Shown piece by piece: positions 1 through 9,155 of a stretch of DNA of 64,000 nt. The notes under the pieces are model-generated. The model did not search any database and was not told the DNA's origin. It worked only from the letters and a program-made list of their open reading frames with translations. Position 1 is the stretch's first letter. Each line of letters opens with the position of its first letter. This stretch comes from Musa acuminata AAA Group (lineage: Eukaryota > Streptophyta > Magnoliopsida > Zingiberales > Musaceae). The stretch lies in contig NC_088327.1 of the NCBI RefSeq assembly GCF_036884655.1, positions 11,418,501-11,482,500 of the forward strand. Direction: 5' to 3'. The position numbers and the translations under genes are program-made.

Positions 1-540
1 AAGTTATCAACTTCGCTTGATCTATGAGTTGTACAAATGATGAATCTAATGCATGAGAAATCTAATCATTCGAGTCATAAAATAACAATCTTGCTTCATT
101 ATTTTTTTATTCTCATAGGACTCTTAACCATAAAAACCAACATAATGAGTCTATATATGAAACCATTAAAACGCATGACGACAAATCCCATGCTTTGCAC
201 GAGGAATAATTGCAAGATTGAAGGTATTCTCGTGAAGAGATAATTAGTATGTGTAGATGTAGATTCCTGAGCTTAGCCGTTATGTGTTCCATGTGGTGGT
301 GGTCTCATTTTTGCCTCCGTACTTACTATTTTTTCAGAGCAAAAGACTACTAGAAAGAAAAAAAGATGATGATTATTTAGTGCATAAGCTTTGTCCATGT
401 TAATTTAATCTTGAATAAACTCATACCCATATGAAATTTGGGATATAGAAAGAAAGATAATAAATGACATATGACAATCATAATTAACTCTGCACCAACT
501 CAAACGTTTTATTAGCTCAACATGTTGTTGGGCTAACAGC
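1..540. other. AT-rich intergenic DNA, nothing identified
   Basis: The stretch is AT-rich. Its longest open frame is 68 codons and matches no family I recognise. I see no tRNA, no terminal repeats and no clear retroelement domain. It may be decayed transposon sequence, given what follows. Confidence 0.4.
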
Positions 541-1320
541 CCATACGTTCAGGATGGGCTTTAACCGTTCATCCTTTTTTTTTAAACCCTAGATCTAAAT
601 TAAGGGGGGTGTGGTGGTTACGTTTTTTAGGAAGAAAAACTATAGCAACGAGACAGATTTTTGCTGCAACTATGTGATTCCAAAAATTAGAAGAAAATAG
701 AAGAAAACAAGGATAACACAGAGAGGCTGTTCTTAATCATCTATGTAGTATTTTCATCTCAGGTTTGATCAGATCTATAGTAGATTCTTATTGTGATTAC
801 TCGGGAAGAATTTGAATATTATGCACAGTGACGTGATCCTTCTATCCTAATTATTCTTTTGTGATTATTGCTAAGGTTTTGGGCAAAAGATTAATAATTA
901 TATATTTATTATTCTTATAGTGGGTTATTTCTACTTTGATTCATGATTTTTACCCTTCACGAATTTTCGATCATTAAATCAATACAATTACGATAGACAA
1001 AGGTGTTGATCATAATGTCCGATAATTCGATCAACTTCTCCACGTCCAATAATTTCACGTAACTGGCCCACAAATAGATATCAACTTACTTCAATCAATT
1101 ATCGAAAACCACTATAAAAAATGGTAAAGTACCCGAACTTACTCTAATATTGTTTTCAATTATTTGAATCCTTCAAATTCACCTATTGACATAAGCAATA
1201 AATTGGAGAGATAATCTGCATAAGAGGCATCCTACTAACCCAATTTACAAAGGAGCAATCTTTCATCAAAGCATATCAACTTGTGACCAACGCCATCCTG
1301 CCACAGTTGTAATACAATTA
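541..1320 (+). mobile_element. Possible decayed LTR end plus gag start of a copia-like element
   Basis: The region has a leader-like stretch with pyrimidine and polyA-like runs, then near 1014 an ATG opening a short Ser/Asn/Thr-rich frame beginning MSDNSINFS. That frame meets stops within about 15 codons, and similar-looking but broken frames continue to about 1310. The order (LTR-like leader, then a gag-like start) suggests the 5' end of a Ty1-copia element unrelated to the array downstream. No PBS or paired LTR could be shown, so this is a weak call. Confidence 0.3.
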
Positions 1321-1339
1321 AAATATCCACGTATAATGC

Positions 1340-1375
<36 letters not shown>
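1340..1375. repeat. Compound (TG)n(AG)n microsatellite
   Basis: About nine TG units pass directly into about nine GA units. It is a plain compound microsatellite in non-coding DNA. Confidence 0.9.
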
Positions 1376-1376
<1 letters not shown>

Positions 1377-1936
1377 TGAGTTGCCATCCTTCGTTGGATG
1401 CTTGCTTTTACCATGTTAGTTCGATCACATGCTCACGTGTCAATAGATGGATTGGAAGATGCCGATCTTGTGATCCATGCACAACTCTTGCATGTAATCT
1501 AAAATACTAACATGGATTGATTTTATTTTTCTTTTATCACATGCAAAAGTTGGTAAACGAATCCAACAGAGATTCGTTTTCTCTTTTCGGACTGCTAGCA
1601 AATAAGTTAAGTTTAAACTTAATGGCTAACTAAAATAACTGATTGAGTTGGATGAGATGTACGTGCGGGTTATGTCGCAGAAGATTATGGGAAAAGATCG
1701 ACACATGAATGAGTGTGTTAGTTATTGCGTACAAACGTCGCAGCTTGTTTAGTTTAGTTGGATCGAAGCTTCCATCAAAAGTTTTCTAAATTGAGAGGAA
1801 AATCAACTCATCTTAAAAATCTCATATAAATGAAGACAAAAAGTAAGGTTTCGACGATGCAAAATGCACTTTATTTCTCATCTCAAATGTTGCTAAGCAA
1901 AATGCACTTTCAACTCTCATGGATCCAACTTATTCT

Positions 1937-2024
1937 GCAGGGAAGTGGTAAGGGGAATGTATTGATAGCATATAAGATTTGCAGGGAAGTGACGAGGGGA
2001 ATGTATTGATAGCATATAAGATTT
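1937..2024. repeat. 44-bp tandem duplication at an LTR start
   Basis: A 44-bp segment beginning gcagggaagt and ending at gatagcatataagattt occurs twice head to tail (from 1937 and from 1981). The end of each copy is the start of an LTR-like sequence, so the duplication spans a purine-rich tract and the first LTR bases. Confidence 0.75.
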
Positions 2025-2145
2025 GTTTAACTGTACGAAAAAATATCGTTTATCAGTTGAGAAATTTTTTTATACTTTAATTTATATAAATAAATGTTAT
2101 ATTTAATAAATTTAATTAAATTTTATAATTATATTTTTCTAACTA
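2007..2145 (+). mobile_element. Truncated copia LTR fragment (LTR0)
   Basis: It starts TGATAG and follows, base for base with many A/T substitutions, the first ~140 bp of the two LTRs downstream: an ataagattt block, a (t)ataaata promoter-like motif, then a taataaa motif. A purine-rich tract precedes it. It is probably the most eroded LTR of a tandem copia array. Everything after the first 140 bp of the LTR is missing. Confidence 0.55.
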
Positions 2146-2159
2146 TACGAGGAAGTTTA

Positions 2160-2381
2160 ATGTTGGAGCTATCTATCTATGCGTCATATTCTACTGAAAC
2201 ATATTACTATCGATTTTCATTTTGTGCGAGATCAAGTTGTCAGATATCAATTACATGTTTCTCACATACATACGGTTGATGAACTAGCAGACTCACTCAC
2301 GAAGCCTCTCACCTGCAAACTATTTTTGTTGCATCGGTCCAAGATCGATATCATTGACAAAAGCTCAATCTTGTGGGGGCA
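2160..2381 (+). pseudogene. Ty1-copia RNase H C-terminal remnant with PPT
   Basis: The frame at 2179-2394 reads through the C-terminal end of a copia RNase H: a FVRDQVV block, then a LADSLTKPL block, the hallmark end of copia polyproteins. It is followed by the polypurine tract ttgtgggggc (2371-2380). The rest of pol is absent. The same stretch is found upstream of the second LTR (6290-6465), so this is the 3' end of a neighbouring copy in a tandem array. Confidence 0.75.
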
Positions 2382-3198
2382 TGATAGTCGATAAGATTTT
2401 CTCAACTATACGAGGAAATCTCATTGATCAATTAAGAAAAATCCTCTCCTTTAACCTGTATAAATAGACATTGTATTTAATAAACTCAATCGGGCTTTGT
2501 AATCATATTCTAGTTTTTCAGGTATCCCTCGAGTGACTTCTAACTTCCGATGTAAGCATTATCACTTTTGTGAACTTGTTGAGACAAATTGATAGAAATC
2601 CCCCGTTGAAAAAGTAGCCTTGGGAGGATTGATCGAGGAAGGAATAACACTCGAATTCTTCGAAAGGTGTATGAAAGCTACTTGAAAAAGCTATAATAAA
2701 AGTTACATGGATCGAAAGAAAAGAGTTCATGGTGGCTACTCTCAAAAATCGAGGTCATTTTCATTCAAGTGAGATCCTTCAAATGATTCTGTGAAGCTTT
2801 GAGTCATTTTTCTCATGTCAATATATTATTATAGATTATAATTGACATGTTAGAGGTTCAGAACCAAACTAAGGCAAGCATTGGAGCTTATGGCATGTTT
2901 GGTATTAAAAGAACTGAGGTTCGACAAAAGATCTTACAAATATTATATCGGAGATGAACTTGACAAAACAACTTTGGGTATTTTAATTACTAAGAGTTAG
3001 AAGATTCATAAAATCAAAAGCTATATAAACTTAAGTTATTATTTTATTAATGGGATATCCACTAAAACATCAAAAGTATCGATTATGATGTGACATAGCA
3101 TTGTTACACTTTGTACGAGGAAAAAGGAGATTTTTTAATACTATATTAACTAAAGAATAATATAATATAACATTAGTTATGGCACAAATAAAACAAGT

Positions 3199-3283
3199 GG
3201 GGTGGTGGCGCAGTTGGCTAGCGCGTAGGTCTCATAGCTTAAGAGTTATCCTGAGGTCGAGAGTTCGAGCCTCTCTCACCCCA
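3199..3283 (+). tRNA. trnM-CAU: Elongator tRNA-Met (CAU), intron-containing
   Basis: The cloverleaf folds fully. Acceptor GGGGTGG pairs with TCACCCC, the D arm is GCGC/GCGC, the anticodon CAT is at 3233-3235, and the T arm is GAGAG TTCGAGC CTCTC, with A as discriminator. An 11-base intron, gcttaagagtt (3237-3247), sits one base 3' of the anticodon, the canonical position; plant elongator tRNA-Met is one of the few plant tRNA families with introns. The mature length is 74. Internal A-box (tggcgcagttgg) and B-box (gttcgagcc) promoters are intact. The gene lies inside a retrotransposon repeat, which is unusual. Confidence 0.95.
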
Positions 3284-3304
3284 ATAAGTCGTGACATTTA
3301 TAAT

Positions 3305-3742
3305 GTAAGTTTTTGTTTCCATATTCTTTTTATTCCTTTACTTTTAGTCACTATTTCTTCTAAATATTAGGTTTGTCCGAACTATCAAAAACTTTGATAG
3401 TGGTAAAAACAGCTCCACAAAGAGCCCAAAACCCCAATCTATTTCTGACAGTAAGTTTTTGTTTCCATATTCTTTTTATTCCTTTACTTTTAGTCACTAT
3501 TTCTTCTAAATATTAGGTTTGTCCGAACTATCAAAAACTTTGATAGTGGTAAAAACAGCTCCACAAAGAGCCCAAAACCCCAATCTATTTCTGACAGTAA
3601 GTTTTTGTTTCCATATTCTTTTTATTCCTTTACTTTTAGTCACTATTTCTTCTAAATATTAGGTTTGTCCGAATTATCAAAAACTTTGATAGTGGTAAAA
3701 ACAGCTCCACAAAGAGCCCAAAACCCCAATCTATTTCTGACA
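3305..3742. repeat. Three tandem copies of a 146-bp unit
   Basis: Units start at 3305, 3451 and 3597, each beginning gtaagtttttgtttcc and ending ctatttctgaca. The first two appear identical and the third has a single visible change (gaattatc for gaactatc). A single internally deleted version follows the second tRNA gene at about 7530-7623. Near identity implies recent amplification, or an assembly artefact. Confidence 0.92.
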
Positions 3743-3849
3743 GTCTAAATAATCTCTACACTGACGTAAAACCATGTGTAAAGAATATGATACACTCATC
3801 TATATCTTTACATAGACTTTAGTATAATTTCATCACACATAAAATATTA

Positions 3850-4210
3850 TCGGGTGTAAATGAGTCTTTCGAATTAAGCGAAACTCAAACAAATCCGTTG
3901 TCAGTATAAAACACGTCTAGTAGCTAAAGGGTTTCATCAACGACCTTGTGTTAGACTTCACATAGACATTTAGTCTCGTTATTAAACCTACAATAATTCA
4001 ACTTATTTTGAGTTTAACCATCTCAAAAGGCAGACATTTACGATGATTAGATGTTAACAATATCTTTTTATAAAGGACTCTATATAAAGACATCTTCATG
4101 CATCAACCTCTTGGATTCGTTCATCCTCAGTCTCCAATGCATGTTTATAAACTATACAAAGCTATTTATGAACTTTGTCAAGCTCTAAAAGTATAGTATA
4201 CTGAACTTAG
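3850..4210 (+). pseudogene. Ty1-copia reverse transcriptase, N-terminal part (broken)
   Basis: Translation in shifting frames recovers the start of a copia RT: a GCK-VF-IKRN block near 3855, an LKGFHQRP block near 3925, then blocks matching the part around the first catalytic aspartate, an MHQP-like block near 4097, and a KAIYEL-QAL block up to 4200. Several stops and frameshifts are present, so it is not functional. No gag, protease or integrase precedes it; the 5' part of the element is deleted. It ends exactly at a 1.2-kb insertion and resumes at 5411. Confidence 0.75.
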
Positions 4211-5410
4211 TGTTGAAAAATCTAGGGACTACATCACATATGTGTAGTGGAAGAACAAAAAAAAAATCTCATATTTTCATAAAAAATGTTTCATCATCTT
4301 GCGAAAATTAATGCGCAAAAATCACAATACTGAAAAAAAACACATGTGATAAAGTGTTTTACCTAGGGAGATTGGATATATCTAAAATCCTACAGATTCA
4401 TGGGAGAGGATGAAGGAGGTCAACTATCCTCATCTCTAATGCTAATCCACACAGCAAGGGTTGCGAAGAAGCTCATCGAATCGTTACCCAAATCTTCAAA
4501 TGCCCCAAATATGGGGTGTTGGCCGAGGAGGAGAAGGGGAGAGGAAAATATGAAGTGACAACAAAAAAGGCTTAGCCTATGACCCTTTGGTTTCCTCCTA
4601 TCTATCCTCAGTTACCATGTACATATAGTATCTTATCCATCTAATACCCCAAAGACCGTATATTGAGCATTGTGCTGTCAGACTCATATGGTTTTCTACT
4701 CAAGAATCGCTGTAATTAGATTCTCTCAGAGAATTCTTTCTTTCTTCATTCGAATGACCCTAGTAAGAGATTTGTCTGAGTAGAACACATGGGATATTCC
4801 TCTCATTATACCGAAAGTAGATGATCTTCTATAAATACTCAATAACCCTTGTAAAATTAGTTGTCACTCTCAATAACCAGTTGTACTATATTTGGAACTT
4901 CTAGATAAGTCTGTTATCAAAGAGTGGAGTACTAGTACAGGACATCATTAGTATCTTAAGTCTAAGGACCAAAGACACCATTGGAACGATGAAATCACTA
5001 TCTAACAATGAGACATCATCAACCATCTAACATTCTATTAGCGGATCAATCAGTGAACTCATTCTCTAATGAGCATCTAAATTGTATCCATAGTATCATC
5101 ATACGAGCAGCTATAAGACTAACCGCCTCCATCATATAGATGGGTATATAGTACACCAGTTTATCCGGTTATCTCGATGTCCCTCTTGAGTAACCTATGA
5201 TCAGAATTATTTAGGGTTTGTGTTTAAAGGCGAATCGATCTCATTATCATGATCTCATCACGATCCGATTCTCATTACACAAATTCATGGACATCACAAT
5301 ATATATACACAACAAGCAATATAAAGTAAAAAAATAACATAATAATAATGAGCAAAAAGAGTACATGTCATCACTCACGTGATTGGCTTATAGGACACCT
5401 ATGACTAGCA
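4211..5410. mobile_element. 1.2-kb solo-LTR-like insertion inside copia pol
   Basis: The insert begins TGTTGAAAAATC, ends ...GACTAGCA (TG...CA), and is flanked by near-identical 5-bp direct repeats, cttag (4206-4210) and cttgg (5411-5415). Joining the flanks makes the copia RT frame continuous across the site, which supports these boundaries. I see no coding domain or paired terminal repeat inside, so it is most simply a solo LTR of another element, younger than the host copia copy. The family is unknown. Confidence 0.6.
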
Positions 5411-6465
5411 CTTGGCTCATTTCTAACATCAGCTGGTTTCATCAACTCTAAGTCTAATACCTCGTTATTCCTACGATAATAAAATGGAGACACAATATAT
5501 CTTCTGGTATACGTGAATGATATTATTATCATAAGCAATGATCCTTTGGAGATTCAAGTATTCCTAAAGAAATTGGCTGATTGATTCTCCCTTAAAGATC
5601 TAAAAACCTTGAGCTACTTTCTATGAGTGAAAGTAACATTTACATATTTTAAGTCTCTTCTTATCACAAAGAAAGTATATTCATAATTTATTAATCAAAG
5701 ATAAGCATATAAGATGTACAAGAGATTACAACTCTCTTCTGTACTAGTGAATCACTCAAATTATGTGATGCTACGAACTCTTCTTAATACCGATAAGTAC
5801 TTGACTCCTTACAATACTTAGCTCTCACCTTTCCAGATATCTCATTTATAGTTAATAAATTATCACAATTCATACATCGACTATCTATTATGCATTGATC
5901 TATAATCAAATGAATTTTGCAGTATCTTAAAAGGACCCTCAATCATGGCCTCTTCCTCCGCAAACACTCCTTACTTCATCTTCATGCCTTTGTCGATGTT
6001 GATTGTATAGAAAACTTTGATTATAGAATATCCATGTTGGAATATATTATCTTTCTTGGAGCTAATACAATCAGTTGGAGTTCCAAGAAGTAAAAGATAA
6101 TCGTGCGGTCTACAACTGAAGTTAAATACTATGCCATCGCCACTATTATTGTAGAACTCAATTGGGTCACGAATCTGCTTAAGGAACTTAACGTCAACTC
6201 TACCCTTACTCGTATAATATATTATGATAATGTTTGAGCTACATACCTATACGTCAATCCAATGTCCCACTCACGCATGAAACACATTGTCATCGACTAC
6301 CAATTCGTGCGAGATCAAGTTGTCAAACATCAATTACATGTTTCTCACATATATACGGTTGATCAATTAGCAAACTCACTCACTGAAGCTTCTCATCCAT
6401 AAATTATTTTCATTGCATCAGTCCGAGATTGGCATCCTTAATAGAAGCTCAATCTTCTGGGGGCA
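5411..6465 (+). pseudogene. Ty1-copia RT C-terminus and RNase H (broken), with PPT
   Basis: This is the continuation of the RT interrupted at 4210. Recognisable blocks are the catalytic YVDD box degraded to YVND (near 5510), an FSLKDL block, a block around VNHSNYVMLRTLL, a SWSSKK block (near 6070) at the RNase H start, FVRDQVV (near 6308) and the terminal LADSL block. The polypurine tract tctgggggc directly precedes LTR2. Scattered stops and the D-to-N change in the catalytic box show it is dead. Confidence 0.8.
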
Positions 6466-7623
6466 TAATGACAGATAAGATTTTCCCAACTGCACGAGGA
6501 AATCTCGTTGATCAATTCAGGAAAATCCTCTATTCTAACATGTATAAATAAACATTGTATTCAATAAACCCAATCGGGCTTTGTATTCTAGTTTATCAAA
6601 TACCTCTCAAGTGACCTCTGACTTTCGATATAAGCATCACTGGAGTAGTTCCTTATTGTAAGAACTAAAGTAAAAAAAAGATATGATGCTTTGCATCACT
6701 TTTGTGAACTTATCGAGACAAGTTGGTAGAAAGCATAGGTCAGACAAGTAGCCTCGGGAGGATTGATGAGGAAGGAATAACACTCCATTTTTTCAAAAGT
6801 TGTATGAAAACCAAAGTTATAATAGAAGTTTCATGGATTGGAAGAAAAGAGTTCCTCGTGGCTACTCCCAAAATCGGGGTCACTTTCGTCGAAGCGAGAT
6901 CCTTTAAATGATTCCGTAAAACTTGAGTCATTTTTCTCATGTCAATATATTATTATAGATTCTAATTAACATGTTAGAGGTTTAGAACTAAACTAGGGTA
7001 AGCATTAGAGCTTATCGCATGTTTGGTATTGGAAGAAAATAAGGTTCAACAAACGATCATGCAAAACTTATATCGGAGATGAACTCGACAAAACAACTTT
7101 GGTTTTTAGTTACTAGGGTTAGAAGATTCAAAAGATAAAAAAGCTATGTAAGCTTGCGTTACTCGAGAACTATAAAAAGCAATTATGTGAAATCATCATT
7201 TTGTTAATGGGTTATCCACTAAAACATCAAACGTATCGATTAGCACATGACAACTAATATTGATATTAGGGATTCTCCGTTGAGATATTGGGGTGATAAT
7301 GAGTGCCTGGTAGGATATGATATGACATCGGATTGCTTATCTGTTAAACAAAAGGAGAATCTTTTTATACTATATTAACTGAAATATGTTACAATATTTT
7401 TAAAATTATGATATATATAAAATAAATTTAGCAAATATAACAAGGGGTGATGGCGCAGTTGGCTAGCGCGTAGGTCTCATAGCTTAAGAGTTATCCTGAG
7501 GTCGAGAGTTCGAGCCTCTCTCACCCCAGTATTGTTTTTGTTTCCACATTCTTTTTATTCCTTTATTTTTAGTCACTATTTCTCCTTAATATTAAGTTTG
7601 CCCACCCCAATCTATTTCTGACA
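6466..7623 (+). mobile_element. Copia LTR (LTR2) carrying a second tRNA-Met gene
   Basis: The copy is collinear with LTR1: the same ~140-bp start with tataaata and aataaa motifs, the same middle region, a tRNA-Met gene, and one internally deleted copy of the 146-bp unit, ending TTTCTGACA. Its first bases read TAATGACAG, so the canonical TG is shifted or mutated. The copies differ at many positions (I judge roughly 15-20 percent by eye), so this is an old pair. Its right edge lies about 430 bp from the tubulin cofactor C start codon. Confidence 0.5.
7444..7528 (+). tRNA. trnM-CAU: Elongator tRNA-Met (CAU), second copy
   Basis: It matches the copy at 3199-3283 except for one base in the acceptor stem (GGGGTGA instead of GGGGTGG). 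That change turns a G-U pair into a Watson-Crick A-U pair. Anticodon CAT is at 7478-7480, the 11-base intron at 7482-7492, and the A and B boxes are intact. The flanking repeat has diverged far more than the tRNA, which suggests selection, gene conversion, or chance. It should be functional as far as sequence shows. Confidence 0.95.
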
Positions 7624-7629
7624 GCCATA

Positions 7630-8040
7630 ATTTGAGTTTCGTTAGGCCGATTAAGGAAGGAGCCCTCTACAATTGTCAAGCCAACTCTTCATCGGAAAAA
7701 TCACTACAAAAGCCCAATCTATAACTGATGGCCACAAATTGGGCTTCTGTAGGATCATTAAGAAGCCTAGCACAGATTTCAAAGCTCTTTCTCCATCAAA
7801 AATATGAGCCCATGCAGCCGAAAAAGCCCAAAGGGCAAGCCTATGCATGGCGCCGTAGTGTGAGTCCTATTAACGAGCCCAGCACAGCTTTTAAAGCTCT
7901 ATCCATCGAATTAACGACTCGACAACGCGCTCATAAAGCCCCGATAGCCCAGTTTATATGTGACAAGCTTTCATTGGAGCCTCTCTCGGTTCGTTCGAAG
8001 CCGCCGCTGTCGCTCCTTCCTCGCCTGCCGAAGAGATCTT
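7630..8040 (+). promoter_or_regulatory. Promoter region of the cofactor C gene with site II-like boxes
   Basis: At least six GGGCC/TGGGCT-type boxes (site II elements, bound by TCP factors in growth-related plant promoters) occur in both orientations, for example near 7711, 7739, 7806, 7824, 7875 and 7945. Clusters like this are typical of constitutive housekeeping genes. No convincing TATA box was seen close to the start codon. Confidence 0.5.
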
Positions 8041-8051
8041 GATCGAGAGGG

Positions 8052-9155
8052 ATGGAGGGGGAAGAAGGATCCGAATCGAAGCAGCACCATCTTTCCGCCG
8101 GAACGTTAGATCCGGTCTCCCAGAAGAAGCACGCCGCGATGCTCGACCGCCTGGCCACCCTCCACCAGTCCCGCCTGCAGCAGTCGGCCGCACGAAGCGC
8201 CGCAGCCGCCGCCGCCTCGCCCGCCTTCGAGTCCGTGTCCGCCTTCCTCGACCGCTTCGCCGAATCCAGGCGCTCCATAGAGGCCGACCTCCAGGGCTGC
8301 CGCGCCATCGCCGCCGACCCGGCGTCGGCGGCCCGCCTGAAGCCCGAGCTGGAGAAGTTGGCTGCCTCCATCGCCAACCTGGACCGGCTTGTCGCCGAGA
8401 ACTCCTACTTCTTGCCGTCGTACGAGGTCCGATCCTCCCTAAGGGCGATCTCCGCTCTTAAAGAGTCACTGGAGGCGGCAAACTCCGAGCTTTTGCCCAG
8501 GAAAAAGTTCTCTTTCAGAAACAAGGCTTCCAAGAAGGATCCAACCTTTTTGGTCAAAGAAGTCGAAGAGGCGAAGGTCTCTGCGCCGGGAAAGCCGGAT
8601 CTTGCGGTCGTCCGGGAGACACCAGGATTCCGGAACAAGGAGGGCTCGATCTTGATCAAGCATTTTAGGGTTTCCGAAGAGGGGGAGGGCGATTTCACTC
8701 TCGCCGACCTCAATTCTTGCGAGATCTACCTTCGAGGTCGGCTTCGGGCTCTCTTCATTCACCGGCTTACCAATTGCCGGGTCTTTGCTGGTGCTATTCT
8801 GGGATCGATCCTCATCGAAGAGGTGAACGATTGCTTGCTCATGCTGGCGTCGCACCAGATCAGAATCCACCATGCCAGAGCGACCGATTTCTATCTCCGG
8901 GTCCGAAGTCGACCCATCATCGAGGACAGCAGCGGAGTGAGATTTGCACCGTATCGGCTGTTCTACGAAGGGATCGAGGAGGAGCTGAGAGACTCCGGGC
9001 TGGAGGAGGAAACGGGGAATTGGGCCAATGTGGATGACATCAAGTGGTTGAGAGCGGTGCAGTCTCCGAACTGGTCTGTGATACCGGAGGAAGAACGTGT
9101 GCAAACCATGAATGCATCAGATGCCACCGAGGAGCCATGTGACGATAAGCAGTAG
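8052..9155 (+). CDS. TBCC: Tubulin-folding cofactor C (TBCC)
   Basis: This is a single-exon gene of 367 codons. Cofactor C joins the cofactor D/E-beta-tubulin complex in the cytosol and triggers GTP hydrolysis by tubulin, releasing assembly-competent alpha/beta dimers; the Arabidopsis orthologue (PORCINO) is essential for embryo microtubules. The N-terminal helical tubulin-binding part (about 25-145) is followed by a charged linker (150-190) and the beta-helix C-CAP/TBCC domain (about 195-345). The conserved Q-x-R-x-H motif with the GAP-type arginine finger is present (Q269, R271, H273). The start is the first ATG in frame with the family's usual N-terminus, and length matches plant orthologues. 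The coding region is GC-rich, especially the alanine-rich 5' part. Nothing looks broken. Confidence 0.95.
   Translation: MEGEEGSESKQHHLSAGTLDPVSQKKHAAMLDRLATLHQSRLQQSAARSAAAAAASPAFESVSAFLDRFAESRRSIEADLQGCRAIAADPASAARLKPELEKLAASIANLDRLVAENSYFLPSYEVRSSLRAISALKESLEAANSELLPRKKFSFRNKASKKDPTFLVKEVEEAKVSAPGKPDLAVVRETPGFRNKEGSILIKHFRVSEEGEGDFTLADLNSCEIYLRGRLRALFIHRLTNCRVFAGAILGSILIEEVNDCLLMLASHQIRIHHARATDFYLRVRSRPIIEDSSGVRFAPYRLFYEGIEEELRDSGLEEETGNWANVDDIKWLRAVQSPNWSVIPEEERVQTMNASDATEEPCDDKQ

Larger units (their letters stand above)
2382..3742 (+). mobile_element. Long copia LTR (LTR1) carrying a tRNA-Met gene
   Basis: The block starts TGATAG immediately after a polypurine tract and ends ...TTTCTGACA, so it has TG...CA ends. 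A second block with the same start, order and end lies at 6466-7623. Contents in order: a TATA-like tataaata and a polyA-like aataaa, about 650 bp of shared sequence, an intact tRNA-Met gene, then a 146-bp unit repeated three times. The length of 1,361 bp exceeds the other LTR mainly because of the two extra 146-bp units. An alternative is a shorter LTR (about 140 bp) inside a larger tandem duplication; the identical right boundary in both copies favours the long-LTR view. Confidence 0.5.

Noticed and set aside
7931..9104. Long open frames opposite and overlapping the TBCC gene
   Set aside because: They are frame shadows of a GC-rich exon and have no family motifs.
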